DNA from: Vicinamibacterales bacterium
GTDB lineage: Bacteria > Acidobacteriota > Vicinamibacteria > Vicinamibacterales > UBA823
DNA: 64,000 nt
NCBI GenBank assembly: GCA_036012125.1
Contig: DASCOS010000005.1
Location: 1-64,000, forward strand
Direction of reading: 5' to 3'
Position 1 is the first letter of the stretch. The number at the start of each line of letters is the position of its first letter. Under the pieces are notes generated by a model. That model was given only the letters and a program-made list of their open reading frames with translations. It made no database searches and was not told the DNA's origin. The translations under genes and the position numbers were made by a program. Shown one piece after another: positions 55,847 to 64,000 of the stretch.

Positions 55847-56866
55847 ATGCAGAAAATAGACATTTTCAATCACATCTTTCCCGAACCGTTTAATAAGCTG
55901 ATGATGCAAGTCGCTGGTGATTTCAAGGACATCGGGCAACGGGTCCGGGGCATTCCGATGCTGGTGGACCTCGATGAGCGATTTCGTGTAATGGATCAGT
56001 TCGGTCCCGACTACCGACAAATTCTGTCACTTGCCTCACCGCCACTTGAAGTCCTGGGTGGTCCGGAGGTCTCGACCCAACTGGCTCAGGCTGCCAACGA
56101 CGGGATGGCTGAACTGGTGCAGCGACACCCCGATCGGTTTCCCGGCTTCGTCGCTTCGCTTCCGATGAATGCGTCCGAGGGGATCGTCACTGAAGCCCAC
56201 CGCGCCGTTAATGACCTCGGTGCGTGCGGGGTTCAGGTGTTCACGAATATTAATGGACAACCATTGACCGCGCCTGAGTTCAGGCCACTCTTCGGGGCGA
56301 TGGCCGAGCATGACCTGCCGATCTGGATGCATCCAGCGCGCGGGGCCAGTTTCACCGACTATCTGACCGAGACCAGTTCAAAATACGAGATTTGGTGGAC
56401 CTTCGGTTGGCCGTATGAGACAAGCGCTACGATGGCACGGATCGTCTTTGAAGGATTACTCAACGACTATCCGTCATTGAAAATCATTACGCATCACATG
56501 GGCGGTATGGTGCCGTATTTCGAAGGTCGCGTCGGACCCGGTTGGGACCAACTCGGTAGTCGAACCTCGGACGAGAATTTGGGCGCTGTGCTTAAGCGAC
56601 TGGAGACGCGGCCGATCGACTTATTCCGCATGTTTTATGCTGATACGGCAGTCTTCGGCTCCCGCGCGGCGACAATCTGTGGCATCAGCTTCTTTGGTGC
56701 CGACCATGTCGTCTTTGCATCCGACTCGCCGTTCGACCCCGAGAAGGGGCCGATGTATATCAGAGAGACGATCAAGATCATCGACGAACTCGAATTGAGC
56801 GAAACCGATCGCGATAAGATCTATCGCGCGAACGCCGTCAGGCTGCTGAAGCTGAAGGACCGTTGA
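55847..56866 (+). CDS. ACMSD-type amidohydrolase with an altered first metal motif
   Basis: This encodes 339 residues of the amidohydrolase-2 fold. Conserved parts are GACGVQVFTNINGQPL, WMHPARG (metal His), THHMGGMVPYFEGR (His) and FASDSPFDPEKGP (Asp). The N-terminal HxH of relatives reads IDIFNHIFPE here, so Phe replaces the first His. This FNH form may define a subfamily, but the effect on metal binding is unknown. It lies 29 bases after the LigK-like gene. A decarboxylase or hydrolase acting on the same carboxylated substrate pool is a reasonable inference. Confidence 0.85.
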   Translation: MQKIDIFNHIFPEPFNKLMMQVAGDFKDIGQRVRGIPMLVDLDERFRVMDQFGPDYRQILSLASPPLEVLGGPEVSTQLAQAANDGMAELVQRHPDRFPGFVASLPMNASEGIVTEAHRAVNDLGACGVQVFTNINGQPLTAPEFRPLFGAMAEHDLPIWMHPARGASFTDYLTETSSKYEIWWTFGWPYETSATMARIVFEGLLNDYPSLKIITHHMGGMVPYFEGRVGPGWDQLGSRTSDENLGAVLKRLETRPIDLFRMFYADTAVFGSRAATICGISFFGADHVVFASDSPFDPEKGPMYIRETIKIIDELELSETDRDKIYRANAVRLLKLKDR

Positions 56867-56890
56867 CACCAAGCTGAAGGAATGAGATTC

Positions 56891-58582
56891 ATGCTGCGTC
56901 ACAGATCGCTTCTCGTCGCTTTCGTGCTGGTCAGCGCCTGCGCGCCACCACCCGACCACGATCTCATTCTTCGTAACGGCACAATCGTTGACGGTATAGG
57001 GACGCCCAGCTTTGTCGGCGATCTCGCAATCAATGATGATCGAATCACTGCAGTTGGTGATTTGGGCGATTCGCGCGGTGTGACTGAGTTGGATGTCTCG
57101 GGGCTTGTGGTCGCTCCCGGCTTCATCAACATGCTGAGCTGGGCCGGTGAGGCGTTATTGGAAGACGGCCGGTCTCAGGGCGACATCCGGCAGGGAGTGA
57201 CCCTCGAAGTTTTTGGTGAGGGGGTGTCAGGCGGTCCCTTGACTGATCAGATGAAGACGTTAGAGGTAACGAGTCAAGGCGACATTAAGTTCGATGTTGA
57301 ATGGACGACGCTTGGTGATTACCTCGAACACCTTGCGGGTAAGGGCGTGTCGCCGAATATCGCATCGTTTGTCGGTGCCACGACGCTTCGGGTCCATGAG
57401 ATTGGTTACGAGGATCGTCCACCGACTGTGGATGAACTAGACCGCATGCGGGACTTAGTGCGGCAGGCAATGGAGGAGGGCGCTATCGGCATTGGCTCAT
57501 CGCTTATTTATTCGCCAGGCTTCTACGCAAAAACGGACGAATTAATTGAGCTAACGAAGGTCGCTGCTGAGTATGGCGGGCTATACATCTCGCATATGCG
57601 CAGTGAAGGCAACGCGCTGCTTGAGTCGGTTGATGAACTACTGAGAATCGCGCGTGAAAGTGGAATACGAGCCGAGATTTATCACCTGAAAGCTGCCGGC
57701 CAATCCAACTGGGACAAGCTTGGCGATGTCATCGAGCGGGTTGAAGCAGCGCGTAGTGAGGGGCTCGAGATCACCGCCAACATGTACACCTACACGGCCG
57801 GTTCGACCGGCTTGGATGCTGGAATGCCACCGTGGGTGCAGGAAGGTGGCTACAACGCCTGGGCCGACCGGCTTCAGGACCCGGTCGTCCGCGACCGAGT
57901 TCGACAGGAGATGACGACGCCGACCAACGAATGGGAGAATCTGCTGCTGGCAGCTGGTGCTGAGGGGACGCTTCTGGTCGGTTTTATGAACGCTAGTTTG
58001 CGAGGGTACATAGGCCAAACCTTGGCTGAGGTAGCGGCGGCACGTGGGACCTCGATGTCCGATACTGCGATGGACCTCGTTGTTGAAGATGGTAGCCGTG
58101 TGCAAGTCGTTTACTTCTTGATGTCGGAAGAGAACGTCGCTCGGCAAATTGGCCTGCCGTGGATTAGCTATTGTTCGGATGCTGGCTCATACGCCTCCGA
58201 GGGGATTTTCTTAAATTCCTCAACGCATCCGCGTGCGTATGGCAATTTTGCGAGGCTACTCGGACGCTACGTCCGCGACGAACGGATCATTTCCCTGGAA
58301 GAAGCTATCCGTAAACTGACGTCGCTGCCTGCTGGGAATCTGCGGATCCGCGATCGGGGCCAACTCAGCGCGGGCTACTTTGCAGACGTTGTCGCTTTTG
58401 ACCCGGCCCAAATCCAAGATCACGCGACCTACGAGGACCCGCACCAATATGCCACAGGTATGGTGCATGTCTGGGTAAATGGCACACAGGTGCTACGAGA
58501 CGGCGAGCACACCGGTGCAACGCCTGGACGCGTGGTCCGTGGCCCCGGCTGGACCGGTTGGTCAGCGGTCGACGGCTCCTAA
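56891..58582 (+). CDS. N-acyl-D-amino-acid deacylase-like lipoprotein
   Basis: This encodes 563 residues from ATG 56891, nine bases after AAGGA; the ATG at 56882 abuts that site. The start RHRSLLVAFVLVSAC is a lipoprotein signal with Cys as the acyl site. The amidohydrolase-3 domain has ILRNGTIVDGIGTPSFVGDLAI, VVAPGFINMLSW, SSLIYSPGFYAKTDELIEL, ISHMRSEG and EIYHLKAAGQSNW, as in D-aminoacylases. The usual HxH after GFID is absent (GFINMLSW). It may release amino acids from N-acyl-D-amino acids in the periplasm. It ends 12 bases before the convergent MFS gene. Confidence 0.87.
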   Translation: MLRHRSLLVAFVLVSACAPPPDHDLILRNGTIVDGIGTPSFVGDLAINDDRITAVGDLGDSRGVTELDVSGLVVAPGFINMLSWAGEALLEDGRSQGDIRQGVTLEVFGEGVSGGPLTDQMKTLEVTSQGDIKFDVEWTTLGDYLEHLAGKGVSPNIASFVGATTLRVHEIGYEDRPPTVDELDRMRDLVRQAMEEGAIGIGSSLIYSPGFYAKTDELIELTKVAAEYGGLYISHMRSEGNALLESVDELLRIARESGIRAEIYHLKAAGQSNWDKLGDVIERVEAARSEGLEITANMYTYTAGSTGLDAGMPPWVQEGGYNAWADRLQDPVVRDRVRQEMTTPTNEWENLLLAAGAEGTLLVGFMNASLRGYIGQTLAEVAAARGTSMSDTAMDLVVEDGSRVQVVYFLMSEENVARQIGLPWISYCSDAGSYASEGIFLNSSTHPRAYGNFARLLGRYVRDERIISLEEAIRKLTSLPAGNLRIRDRGQLSAGYFADVVAFDPAQIQDHATYEDPHQYATGMVHVWVNGTQVLRDGEHTGATPGRVVRGPGWTGWSAVDGS

Positions 58583-58594
58583 TCCGGTTAACTA

Positions 58595-59926
58595 CTACGT
58601 TGGCGAATCTTTCGCCGCCAATTGTTGCAGTCGGTACTCCGGTTTAATTAAGAACATGGCTGTCGCGCAGGCAAGCATGATGCCGACTAAGGTGAAGAAT
58701 GCTGGATAATATGTGTTGCCAGCCTGTCCATACCACCAACCGACCGTGATCGGACCAAGCATTAAGCCAAGCGCTGTTATGGAGCTAAACGTTCCGAGAA
58801 TTTTTCCCAGATGACCCGGACCAAAAGTGTGTTTCGCGACCACTGGTTCTTCCATCAGAACGCCCCCGTGCGCAAATCCCCGTGCTAGCTGGAAGATGAC
58901 CAGGGTGACCATTCCCTGTATTCCGAAGGCGAGCGCGATATAGAACGCGATCATTACGTAGCAGACGGAAATCCCTTTGAGTGAATACCGATCGAAGAAC
59001 CAACCAAAAAAGATCTTTGACGAAAAGCCTAAGATGAACGACAAACTTACGGTGAAAGCCACTCGAGTCAACGTGAAGCCTAGGTCTTTCACCAGAAATG
59101 GGGTCACGTTTTGAGTGAACCCCTGATCCACGAATCCAATGAAGAACTGCACCACACAAAGTACCCAAAACACTGGCTTCCTCAAAATGTTCGAAAAGCT
59201 GGACCCAATGTCGCCCCGGGTTTCTTCAATTAGCCGACCTTTGACGAATGTGCGTGGACTGGCCGGTTGATTACCGAATTCTCGACTAACTTCGTCCTTC
59301 GTCGGAGCATCCTTCACTATGAAGTACACGACTGGGAAGACTATGAAAAGGATCGCGAGGCTCATGATTGGGAGCCCATTGTTCCAGCCAAAGGTTTCGA
59401 TCAACCAGGCAAAGAAGACAGGGAATACCATGCCGGAGATGCTCGTTGCACTCGCTGCCAAGCCGAGTGCCAAACCTAATCGCCGATTAAACCAGCGGGC
59501 GACCAAAGTCTTAGTTGCCAAAAGGAGTGGAATCGAGGAAAACCCGAGCGGAATTCCAGCAAGCCACCACATCCATTTCCCATCAACGAAATGGAAGTAA
59601 ACAAAGCCCAGCCCCGTCATAGTGGCGCAAACGTACAAGATGGTTTTGACGCCGAAGCGATCAATCAGGAAGCCAGCCCCGAATGCCACAATGGCCGCGG
59701 TGCCGGACTTCACTGAATAAATCGATACGACTTCGGCTCGGGTCAGATTCAGTGCATCCTCAACTGCCGGATACATCAACTGGAGCATCATATTCGCAGT
59801 GGAGAAAATAAAAATGACACATGGGAAGACGGCCGCAACATTCCACCATCCGTAGTACATCTTGCCGTCAGGGCCTTTTATTTCTGACTGTATTTCGCGA
59901 AACACTCTGGCGAAGCGATTACTCAT
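58595..59926 (-). CDS. MFS transporter (monocarboxylate/OFA-like)
   Basis: This encodes 443 residues with twelve expected helices. MFS motifs are GFLIDRFGVKT in the first inner loop and RWFNRRLGLALGLAASATSISGMVFP, typical of the oxalate:formate/monocarboxylate branch. The mid-loop after helix six is long and polar. The start is ATG 59926. It converges with the deacylase gene. A carboxylate substrate fits the branch, but the specific one is not readable. Confidence 0.87.
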   Translation of the reverse strand: MSNRFARVFREIQSEIKGPDGKMYYGWWNVAAVFPCVIFIFSTANMMLQLMYPAVEDALNLTRAEVVSIYSVKSGTAAIVAFGAGFLIDRFGVKTILYVCATMTGLGFVYFHFVDGKWMWWLAGIPLGFSSIPLLLATKTLVARWFNRRLGLALGLAASATSISGMVFPVFFAWLIETFGWNNGLPIMSLAILFIVFPVVYFIVKDAPTKDEVSREFGNQPASPRTFVKGRLIEETRGDIGSSFSNILRKPVFWVLCVVQFFIGFVDQGFTQNVTPFLVKDLGFTLTRVAFTVSLSFILGFSSKIFFGWFFDRYSLKGISVCYVMIAFYIALAFGIQGMVTLVIFQLARGFAHGGVLMEEPVVAKHTFGPGHLGKILGTFSSITALGLMLGPITVGWWYGQAGNTYYPAFFTLVGIMLACATAMFLIKPEYRLQQLAAKDSPT

Positions 59927-60018
59927 AGCCAATTCTTTCGGTCAATAGCGACGATGTTGGACACGATGATCAATTAACAGAATGCCGGTAAGAGTTTTAC
60001 ACGGACTTCAGGGTTTTT

Positions 60019-60553
60019 TCAGGCGTCTGCGCTAGACGTCAATTCACCCGCCACGGAGCAAGCGTACCCCTGGCGATCTTCCAAACCTGTTTCAAAGATG
60101 CCACGGTCTGCCACCCAGCGCTGCGTACTGTCGAAAATACGTCGGTCGTAGGGTAAGAACACAATCCGTTCACCTGGGCCGAACATCCTCAGGTCCATTA
60201 CGTCGTGCCACCGGGGCGGAAAGAACTTTTTGTAGAAGTGCGTGTAACGTTCTGGACGAAGGTCGATGTCCACCTGTGCACGCTTCAATGCACGGTAGTA
60301 CTTTCTAACGTCATCTTCATTGGTGCCGTTCGGAACAAGCGCCGCAATCATGAACGTTGTGTCGAGAATCTTTCGAAAGCCCAGTTGCTCGGCAAGATAC
60401 AGCTGTCTTGCCCCTTTAACCCACCGGCTGTTACAAATTACCTTAGCTTCGCTGGATCACGTACGCGGCCACGGCACCACCAAACATATCGTTGACCTAG
60501 ATCCGCTCGACACCGGGGTTATTAATCCTTGCGGCAAGTCGCGCTGCCGCTGC
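60019..60553 (-). pseudogene. Decayed ABC-transporter substrate-binding protein (NMT1/TauA-like), tentative
   Basis: The longest intact frame (60019-60456) codes for a conserved-looking C-terminus: AKVICNSRWVKGARQLYL, GFRKILDTTFMIAALVPNGT, DDVRKYYRALKRAQVDID, FLPYDRRIFDSTQRWVADRG. The first possible start in that frame (ATG 60351) falls inside this region, and a TGA (60459-60457) closes it upstream. Coherent sequence continues one frame over (VNDMFGGAVAAYVIQ, 60446-60553), with an in-frame TAG at 60499-60497. So at least one frameshift and one stop are present, and most of the N-terminus is missing. Similarity to nitrate/sulfonate-type binding proteins is by pattern only. Confidence 0.6.
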
Positions 60554-60616
60554 TCAGGTAAAAACGATATTGTCCCCGTAGCTGTCGCAAACAATAGCCG
60601 ATCTGGCCGCAAGAGA

Positions 60617-61933
60617 CTACACGTCCCTGTTTGTGCGTCTGCTCCAGTACCAAAACGCTGGTATACCAGTGAGCACAAGACTGGTCCCGATAATTGCATC
60701 CCATGGATGGCTCCACAGGGTTTGCAAAACTAACGCCCAGGCGACAGTGCCAAAAATTACCGGAATATATGGGTAGCCAGCGACTTCGTGAGGTCGAGAG
60801 TCATTTTGACGACGATACCGAAGGGTAACCACGGCGAACGCACCGAGCATGTAGAAAAGCCACACGGCCACTACGACATAGGTGAAAAGTTGTTCATAAC
60901 GGCCCGTAAAGGCTAGGAAACTGGCCCAGATGCCCTGACATAACAGTGCGTTGCCTGGCACCTTCTGCTCATTGACCGTCGCTGCCCAGTTCACGAAGAG
61001 GCCATCACGAGCCAAAGCGTAAGTAACGCGAGCACCCGAGAAGAGTAAGCCATTGACCGCGGCCAAGCAGGAAGCGATAACTGCTAATGTAACTACCCGG
61101 CCACCGACACCGCCGAACACGTGTGTCGCAGCGTCGGCCACGATCCGTTGGGAGTCGAACGCGTCGATTGGCGGAAGTGCCCAAAGAACCCCAGAGGTTA
61201 ATAGCAAAGCGAGCACAGTCGTGGCAATCACGGAATAGGACATAGCACGAGGAAGGGTAACTGACGGGTTCCGGAGTTCGCCGCCAACTAAAGTCACCCC
61301 GGTCCAGCCACTGAACGCCCAGAGTGCCGCGGCCACGGCTGCACCAAAGCCGGCGACGGTGCGGGTCAGAGTCGCGTCAGGAAACGGCGCACGAAAGGTA
61401 TCCATTCCATCGCCGCCGTACCAGAAAAAACCGACAACCATCATGATCAATAACACGAGCTTGACGACCGTCAAGACATTTTGGATTGCGGCGCTGCGAC
61501 GAAGGCCTGACGCATTCCAAATCGACAATCCCAAGATCAGTGCGACCGCACCGCCTGTTGTCATCACTGGGCTGAGTGGAGTCAAAGCGCCTACGTAGGT
61601 CATGCCCGCGATGGCTAAGGCGGCGATCGAGGCCGGTTGGATGACCATCAGCAGTATCCAGCCGAATAGAAACCCCCAAAGTGGGGAATATGCTTGTCCA
61701 AGAAAGACGTAGGGTCCGCCCGCCTGCGGATAGCGCGCGCCGAGTTCCGAGAAGGTTGCCGCACCACACCACGTAATCGCGCCAGCAGTTAGCCATGCGA
61801 GGGCCGACAACCAAGCCGTGCCGGTGTTGTTGATCACGACACCTGGGATAACGAAGAGGGCTGTAGCCAGCATAACGCCGATGTTAAGCATCAGCGCATC
61901 TAGTAGCGTCAGTTCTCGTGTGGTAATCGACAC
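60617..61933 (-). CDS. APC-superfamily amino acid permease
   Basis: This 438-residue inner-membrane transporter has twelve expected helices. Helix 1 is GVMLATALFVIPGVVINNTG, a variant of the APC GxG motif. FSELGARYPQAGGPYVFLGQAYSP is the helix-3 region and AALWAFSGWTGVTLVGGELRNPS that of helix 6. It is of the LAT/amino-acid exchanger type. The start is GTG 61933. It lies upstream of the decayed binding-protein gene on the same strand and divergent from the sulfatase. Confidence 0.87.
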   Translation of the reverse strand: MSITTRELTLLDALMLNIGVMLATALFVIPGVVINNTGTAWLSALAWLTAGAITWCGAATFSELGARYPQAGGPYVFLGQAYSPLWGFLFGWILLMVIQPASIAALAIAGMTYVGALTPLSPVMTTGGAVALILGLSIWNASGLRRSAAIQNVLTVVKLVLLIMMVVGFFWYGGDGMDTFRAPFPDATLTRTVAGFGAAVAAALWAFSGWTGVTLVGGELRNPSVTLPRAMSYSVIATTVLALLLTSGVLWALPPIDAFDSQRIVADAATHVFGGVGGRVVTLAVIASCLAAVNGLLFSGARVTYALARDGLFVNWAATVNEQKVPGNALLCQGIWASFLAFTGRYEQLFTYVVVAVWLFYMLGAFAVVTLRYRRQNDSRPHEVAGYPYIPVIFGTVAWALVLQTLWSHPWDAIIGTSLVLTGIPAFWYWSRRTNRDV

Positions 61934-62296
61934 CGATGGTTCTGGTCTAGAAACGAGATAATGTCACGGGCATCGGTCCGCATTGCAATGCGGGCAGGGC
62001 CGCCACCGATGCACGAACGCGTCACCATTTGAAAATGTTTCGGATTTACCGTCGTAAGACGTCGGCTGGTGCCGCCACGTCTGCAGTCTAGTGGTCTGAT
62101 CCTTGCAAAGCAAGCAACTGAAGTGGCTGTGTGCCAAGGAAGCACGTACACGGCCGTCCCGTTCCAGGCCTGTCATACGAAGATATCCCTTCGCCCGGTG
62201 AAGAGAATCCCCGATGACTTGTTCCGCACTGTCCTTCGTGACATCGGATGCCCCAGAACGATCTATAATCACGGTCCTTCTGTGGGAACCTTATTG
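61934..62296. other. Intergenic region between divergent permease and sulfatase genes
   Basis: These 363 bases precede both genes. The sulfatase frame is open through most of it, but the sequence is not sulfatase-like and the lipoprotein signal begins at 62297. I see no RNA gene or repeat. Confidence 0.45.
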
Positions 62297-63739
62297 ATGC
62301 CGACTTGGACGTTTAGAGCGCGAGTTACAGTTGGCGTGTCCGTGCTTCTAATGGTCACCGGCTGCTCGGCGGTTCCGGATGAGCCGGCGGCAGTTGGGGA
62401 ACGACCACCGAACGTGGTGATTCTTTTCGCCGACGACCTTGGATATGGCGACTTGGGTGTTTATGGGCATCCGACAATCCGGACCCCCAATCTCGATCAG
62501 ATGGCAGCGGAAGGGCAGAAATGGACTACCTTCTACGTCGGTGCCCCGGTCTGCTCACCAAGCCGGGCTGCATTGCTAACTGGGCGATTGCCAGTTCGTA
62601 GTGGCATGTATGGCACGAGGGAACGCACCCGTGTTCTCTTTCCAGACACCCCTAGCGGCATTAGCGCCGATGAGACCACACTGGCTGAGGCACTCGGCGC
62701 GCGCGGCTATGCCACGGGTATCTTTGGGAAGTGGCACCTTGGCCATTTACCAGCCTATCTTCCTATGGCTCACGGGTTCGACCAATGGCTTGGTCTACCG
62801 TACTCCAACGACATGCAGCAGACGATTAACCGCGACGCCCCGTTTTTGGCGTCAATTTTTCTCGAGCCAAAAAGTGAATACTGGAACGTCCCGCTCATGC
62901 GCAACGATGAAGTTATCCAGCTGCCCGCAGATCAAACTCAGCTGACGCGCCGTTATACCGAGGAAGCGCAGGGATTCATCGAGGCGAACCAAGAACAACC
63001 GTTCTTTCTGTATCTGCCGTACACCATGCCGCACGTTCCACTGTTCACGGACGAGACGTTCGTTGATGCGAGTGCTGCCGGCCTTTATGGCGACGTGATC
63101 GAAGAAATTGATTGGAGCGTCGGACAAATTCTTAGTACGTTGCGCCTACAAGGACTGGACAAGCGAACCATCGTGCTATTTACCAGCGACAATGGTCCAT
63201 GGCTCGTCTACAAACAGCAGGGTGGTTCGGCCGGGCTCTTACAGCAAGGCAAGGCCACGACTTTTGAGGGCGGAATGCGTGTGCCAGCAATCTTCTGGTG
63301 GCCAGGCACAATTTCTCCGGCAACGGTTCACGAAATAGGATCAACGCTCGACGTCTTCACGACGGCGATTACCTTGACTGACGGTGCAGTACCAGCTGAC
63401 AGACCAATCGATAGTCTCGATTTGACACCGGTGCTGCTTCAGGCCGGTGCAAGCCCGCGGAACACCATGCCTTACTACCGAGCCGATGAGTTGTATGCCA
63501 TGCGCAAAGGGATGTTCAAGGCTCACTTTATAACGGAGGGTTCGTACGGCGAGCCACCAGCGCGTAAGGAGCACGACCCGCCGCTGCTCTACCACCTCGG
63601 CGAAGACCCCGCGGAACGATTCGACGTTGGCTCTCAGTATCCCGGAGTGATCGCCGATATCCTTGCTGAGGTCGAGATCCACCGTGAGGGCTTAGAGGTC
63701 GCCGATTCGGTTTTTGACCTACGGCCGCCCCTGGAGTGA
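62297..63739 (+). CDS. Lipoprotein sulfatase with intact formylglycine motif
   Basis: This encodes 480 residues from ATG 62297. RARVTVGVSVLLMVTGC is a lipoprotein signal with Cys23 as the acylated residue. The arylsulfatase domain has FADDLGYGDLG (metal Asp pair 46-47), CSPSR (86-90; C86 is converted to formylglycine in the family), GKWHLGH and TSDNGPW. It hydrolyses sulfate esters, likely on sulfated polysaccharides or glycolipids, from the periplasm. A sulfatase-maturing enzyme is not in the window. It converges on the amidase fragment. Confidence 0.93.
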   Translation: MPTWTFRARVTVGVSVLLMVTGCSAVPDEPAAVGERPPNVVILFADDLGYGDLGVYGHPTIRTPNLDQMAAEGQKWTTFYVGAPVCSPSRAALLTGRLPVRSGMYGTRERTRVLFPDTPSGISADETTLAEALGARGYATGIFGKWHLGHLPAYLPMAHGFDQWLGLPYSNDMQQTINRDAPFLASIFLEPKSEYWNVPLMRNDEVIQLPADQTQLTRRYTEEAQGFIEANQEQPFFLYLPYTMPHVPLFTDETFVDASAAGLYGDVIEEIDWSVGQILSTLRLQGLDKRTIVLFTSDNGPWLVYKQQGGSAGLLQQGKATTFEGGMRVPAIFWWPGTISPATVHEIGSTLDVFTTAITLTDGAVPADRPIDSLDLTPVLLQAGASPRNTMPYYRADELYAMRKGMFKAHFITEGSYGEPPARKEHDPPLLYHLGEDPAERFDVGSQYPGVIADILAEVEIHREGLEVADSVFDLRPPLE

Positions 63740-63835
63740 ATTTGCTACTTCGCTGTCTCGAGGTTTTGGCAGCGCAATTCTAAAGACCTTGTTCACCTCG
63801 GACAGAGATACATACGTGGCCCCAACTACCCACCG

Positions 63836-64000
63836 TTACCCAGCTCCGGCGATCGCAGGCCGGTGCTGGCCTACGCCCGTCACTTGTTCGAACGCGTAAG
63901 CAAGCTGGAGTAGTCCGAAATCATCTTCGGTGCGTCCTACAATCTGGATACCTACCGGCAAGCCAGTGTTTGTGAAGCCGCAGGGCACTGCAATTGCCGG
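63836..64000 (-). CDS. Amidase (amidase-signature family), C-terminal fragment
   Basis: The final 54 codons before TAA 63836-63838 are present; the rest lies outside the window. They contain AIAVPCGFTNTGLPVGIQIVG, the conserved C-terminal part of amidase-signature enzymes such as GatA and nitrilase-unrelated amidases, followed by DDFGLLQLAYAFEQ. The frame runs to the edge without a start. Whether it is GatA or a catabolic amidase cannot be told from this piece. Confidence 0.8.
   Translation of the reverse strand, partial: PAIAVPCGFTNTGLPVGIQIVGRTEDDFGLLQLAYAFEQVTGVGQHRPAIAGAG

Noticed and set aside
62069-62296. A 76-residue extension of the lipoprotein sulfatase
   Set aside because: It would bury the lipoprotein signal that starts at 62297 and is not conserved-looking.

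Overview
The window reads as bacterial chromosome, most likely from an Acidobacteriota member of the Vicinamibacteria type. This placement is inferred from gene families rather than from a marker gene. The supporting families are a TonB receptor with a carboxypeptidase-regulatory N-terminus, FG-GAP/ASPIC (CRTAC1-like) secreted proteins, a TPR-fused sulfatase, a DUF5916 barrel protein, Tat-tagged aminotransferases, a sodium:solute symporter preceded by a tiny membrane protein, and several ACMSD-type amidohydrolases. I see no rRNA, tRNA, CRISPR array, insertion sequence or phage gene. Both ends cut genes: a UPF0182 membrane protein on the left and an amidase on the right.

0-14 kb holds membrane and energy genes. 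It has the UPF0182 protein, a zinc-ribbon protein, glycerate 2-kinase, a Cu+ ATPase with YHS and heavy-metal-binding N-terminal modules, a MmcQ/YjbR-like protein, and an aa3-type cytochrome c oxidase operon in the order coxA-coxC-coxD-two small membrane proteins-coxB. A TVP38/TMEM64 protein and an SSS symporter follow. 14.6-20.5 kb is a complete SUF iron-sulfur operon (sufB-C-D-S-U-T) with mostly overlapping or closely spaced genes.

20.6-40 kb is envelope and uptake biology. A TMTC-like membrane/TPR protein and a fumarylacetoacetate-hydrolase-family enzyme come first. Then a TonB receptor with a strong terminator is followed by two tandem FG-GAP/ASPIC paralogs. Next are a TPR-sulfatase, a cupin protein whose signal peptide is broken by an amber codon, and a leftward block of two histidinol-phosphate-aminotransferase-like proteins with twin-arginine starts, an APC permease and an amidohydrolase.

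40-50 kb carries homoserine kinase, an M14 metallopeptidase, a WYL regulator, HtpG, a CxxC protein of unknown function and a DUF5916 outer-membrane protein.

50-58.6 kb is the most interesting part, a divergent catabolic locus. A leftward unit encodes a LigJ-like (4-oxalomesaconate hydratase) amidohydrolase, an SLC13 dicarboxylate-type transporter and a polysaccharide deacetylase. A rightward unit encodes three consecutive RraA/LigK-fold aldolase-like proteins, an ACMSD-type amidohydrolase and an N-acyl-D-amino-acid deacylase-like lipoprotein. I infer uptake and cleavage of aromatic-derived tricarboxylic or oxo-acids. 58.6-64 kb has an MFS transporter, a decayed ABC substrate-binding protein gene, a second APC permease, a lipoprotein sulfatase with an intact formylglycine motif, and the C-terminus of an amidase.
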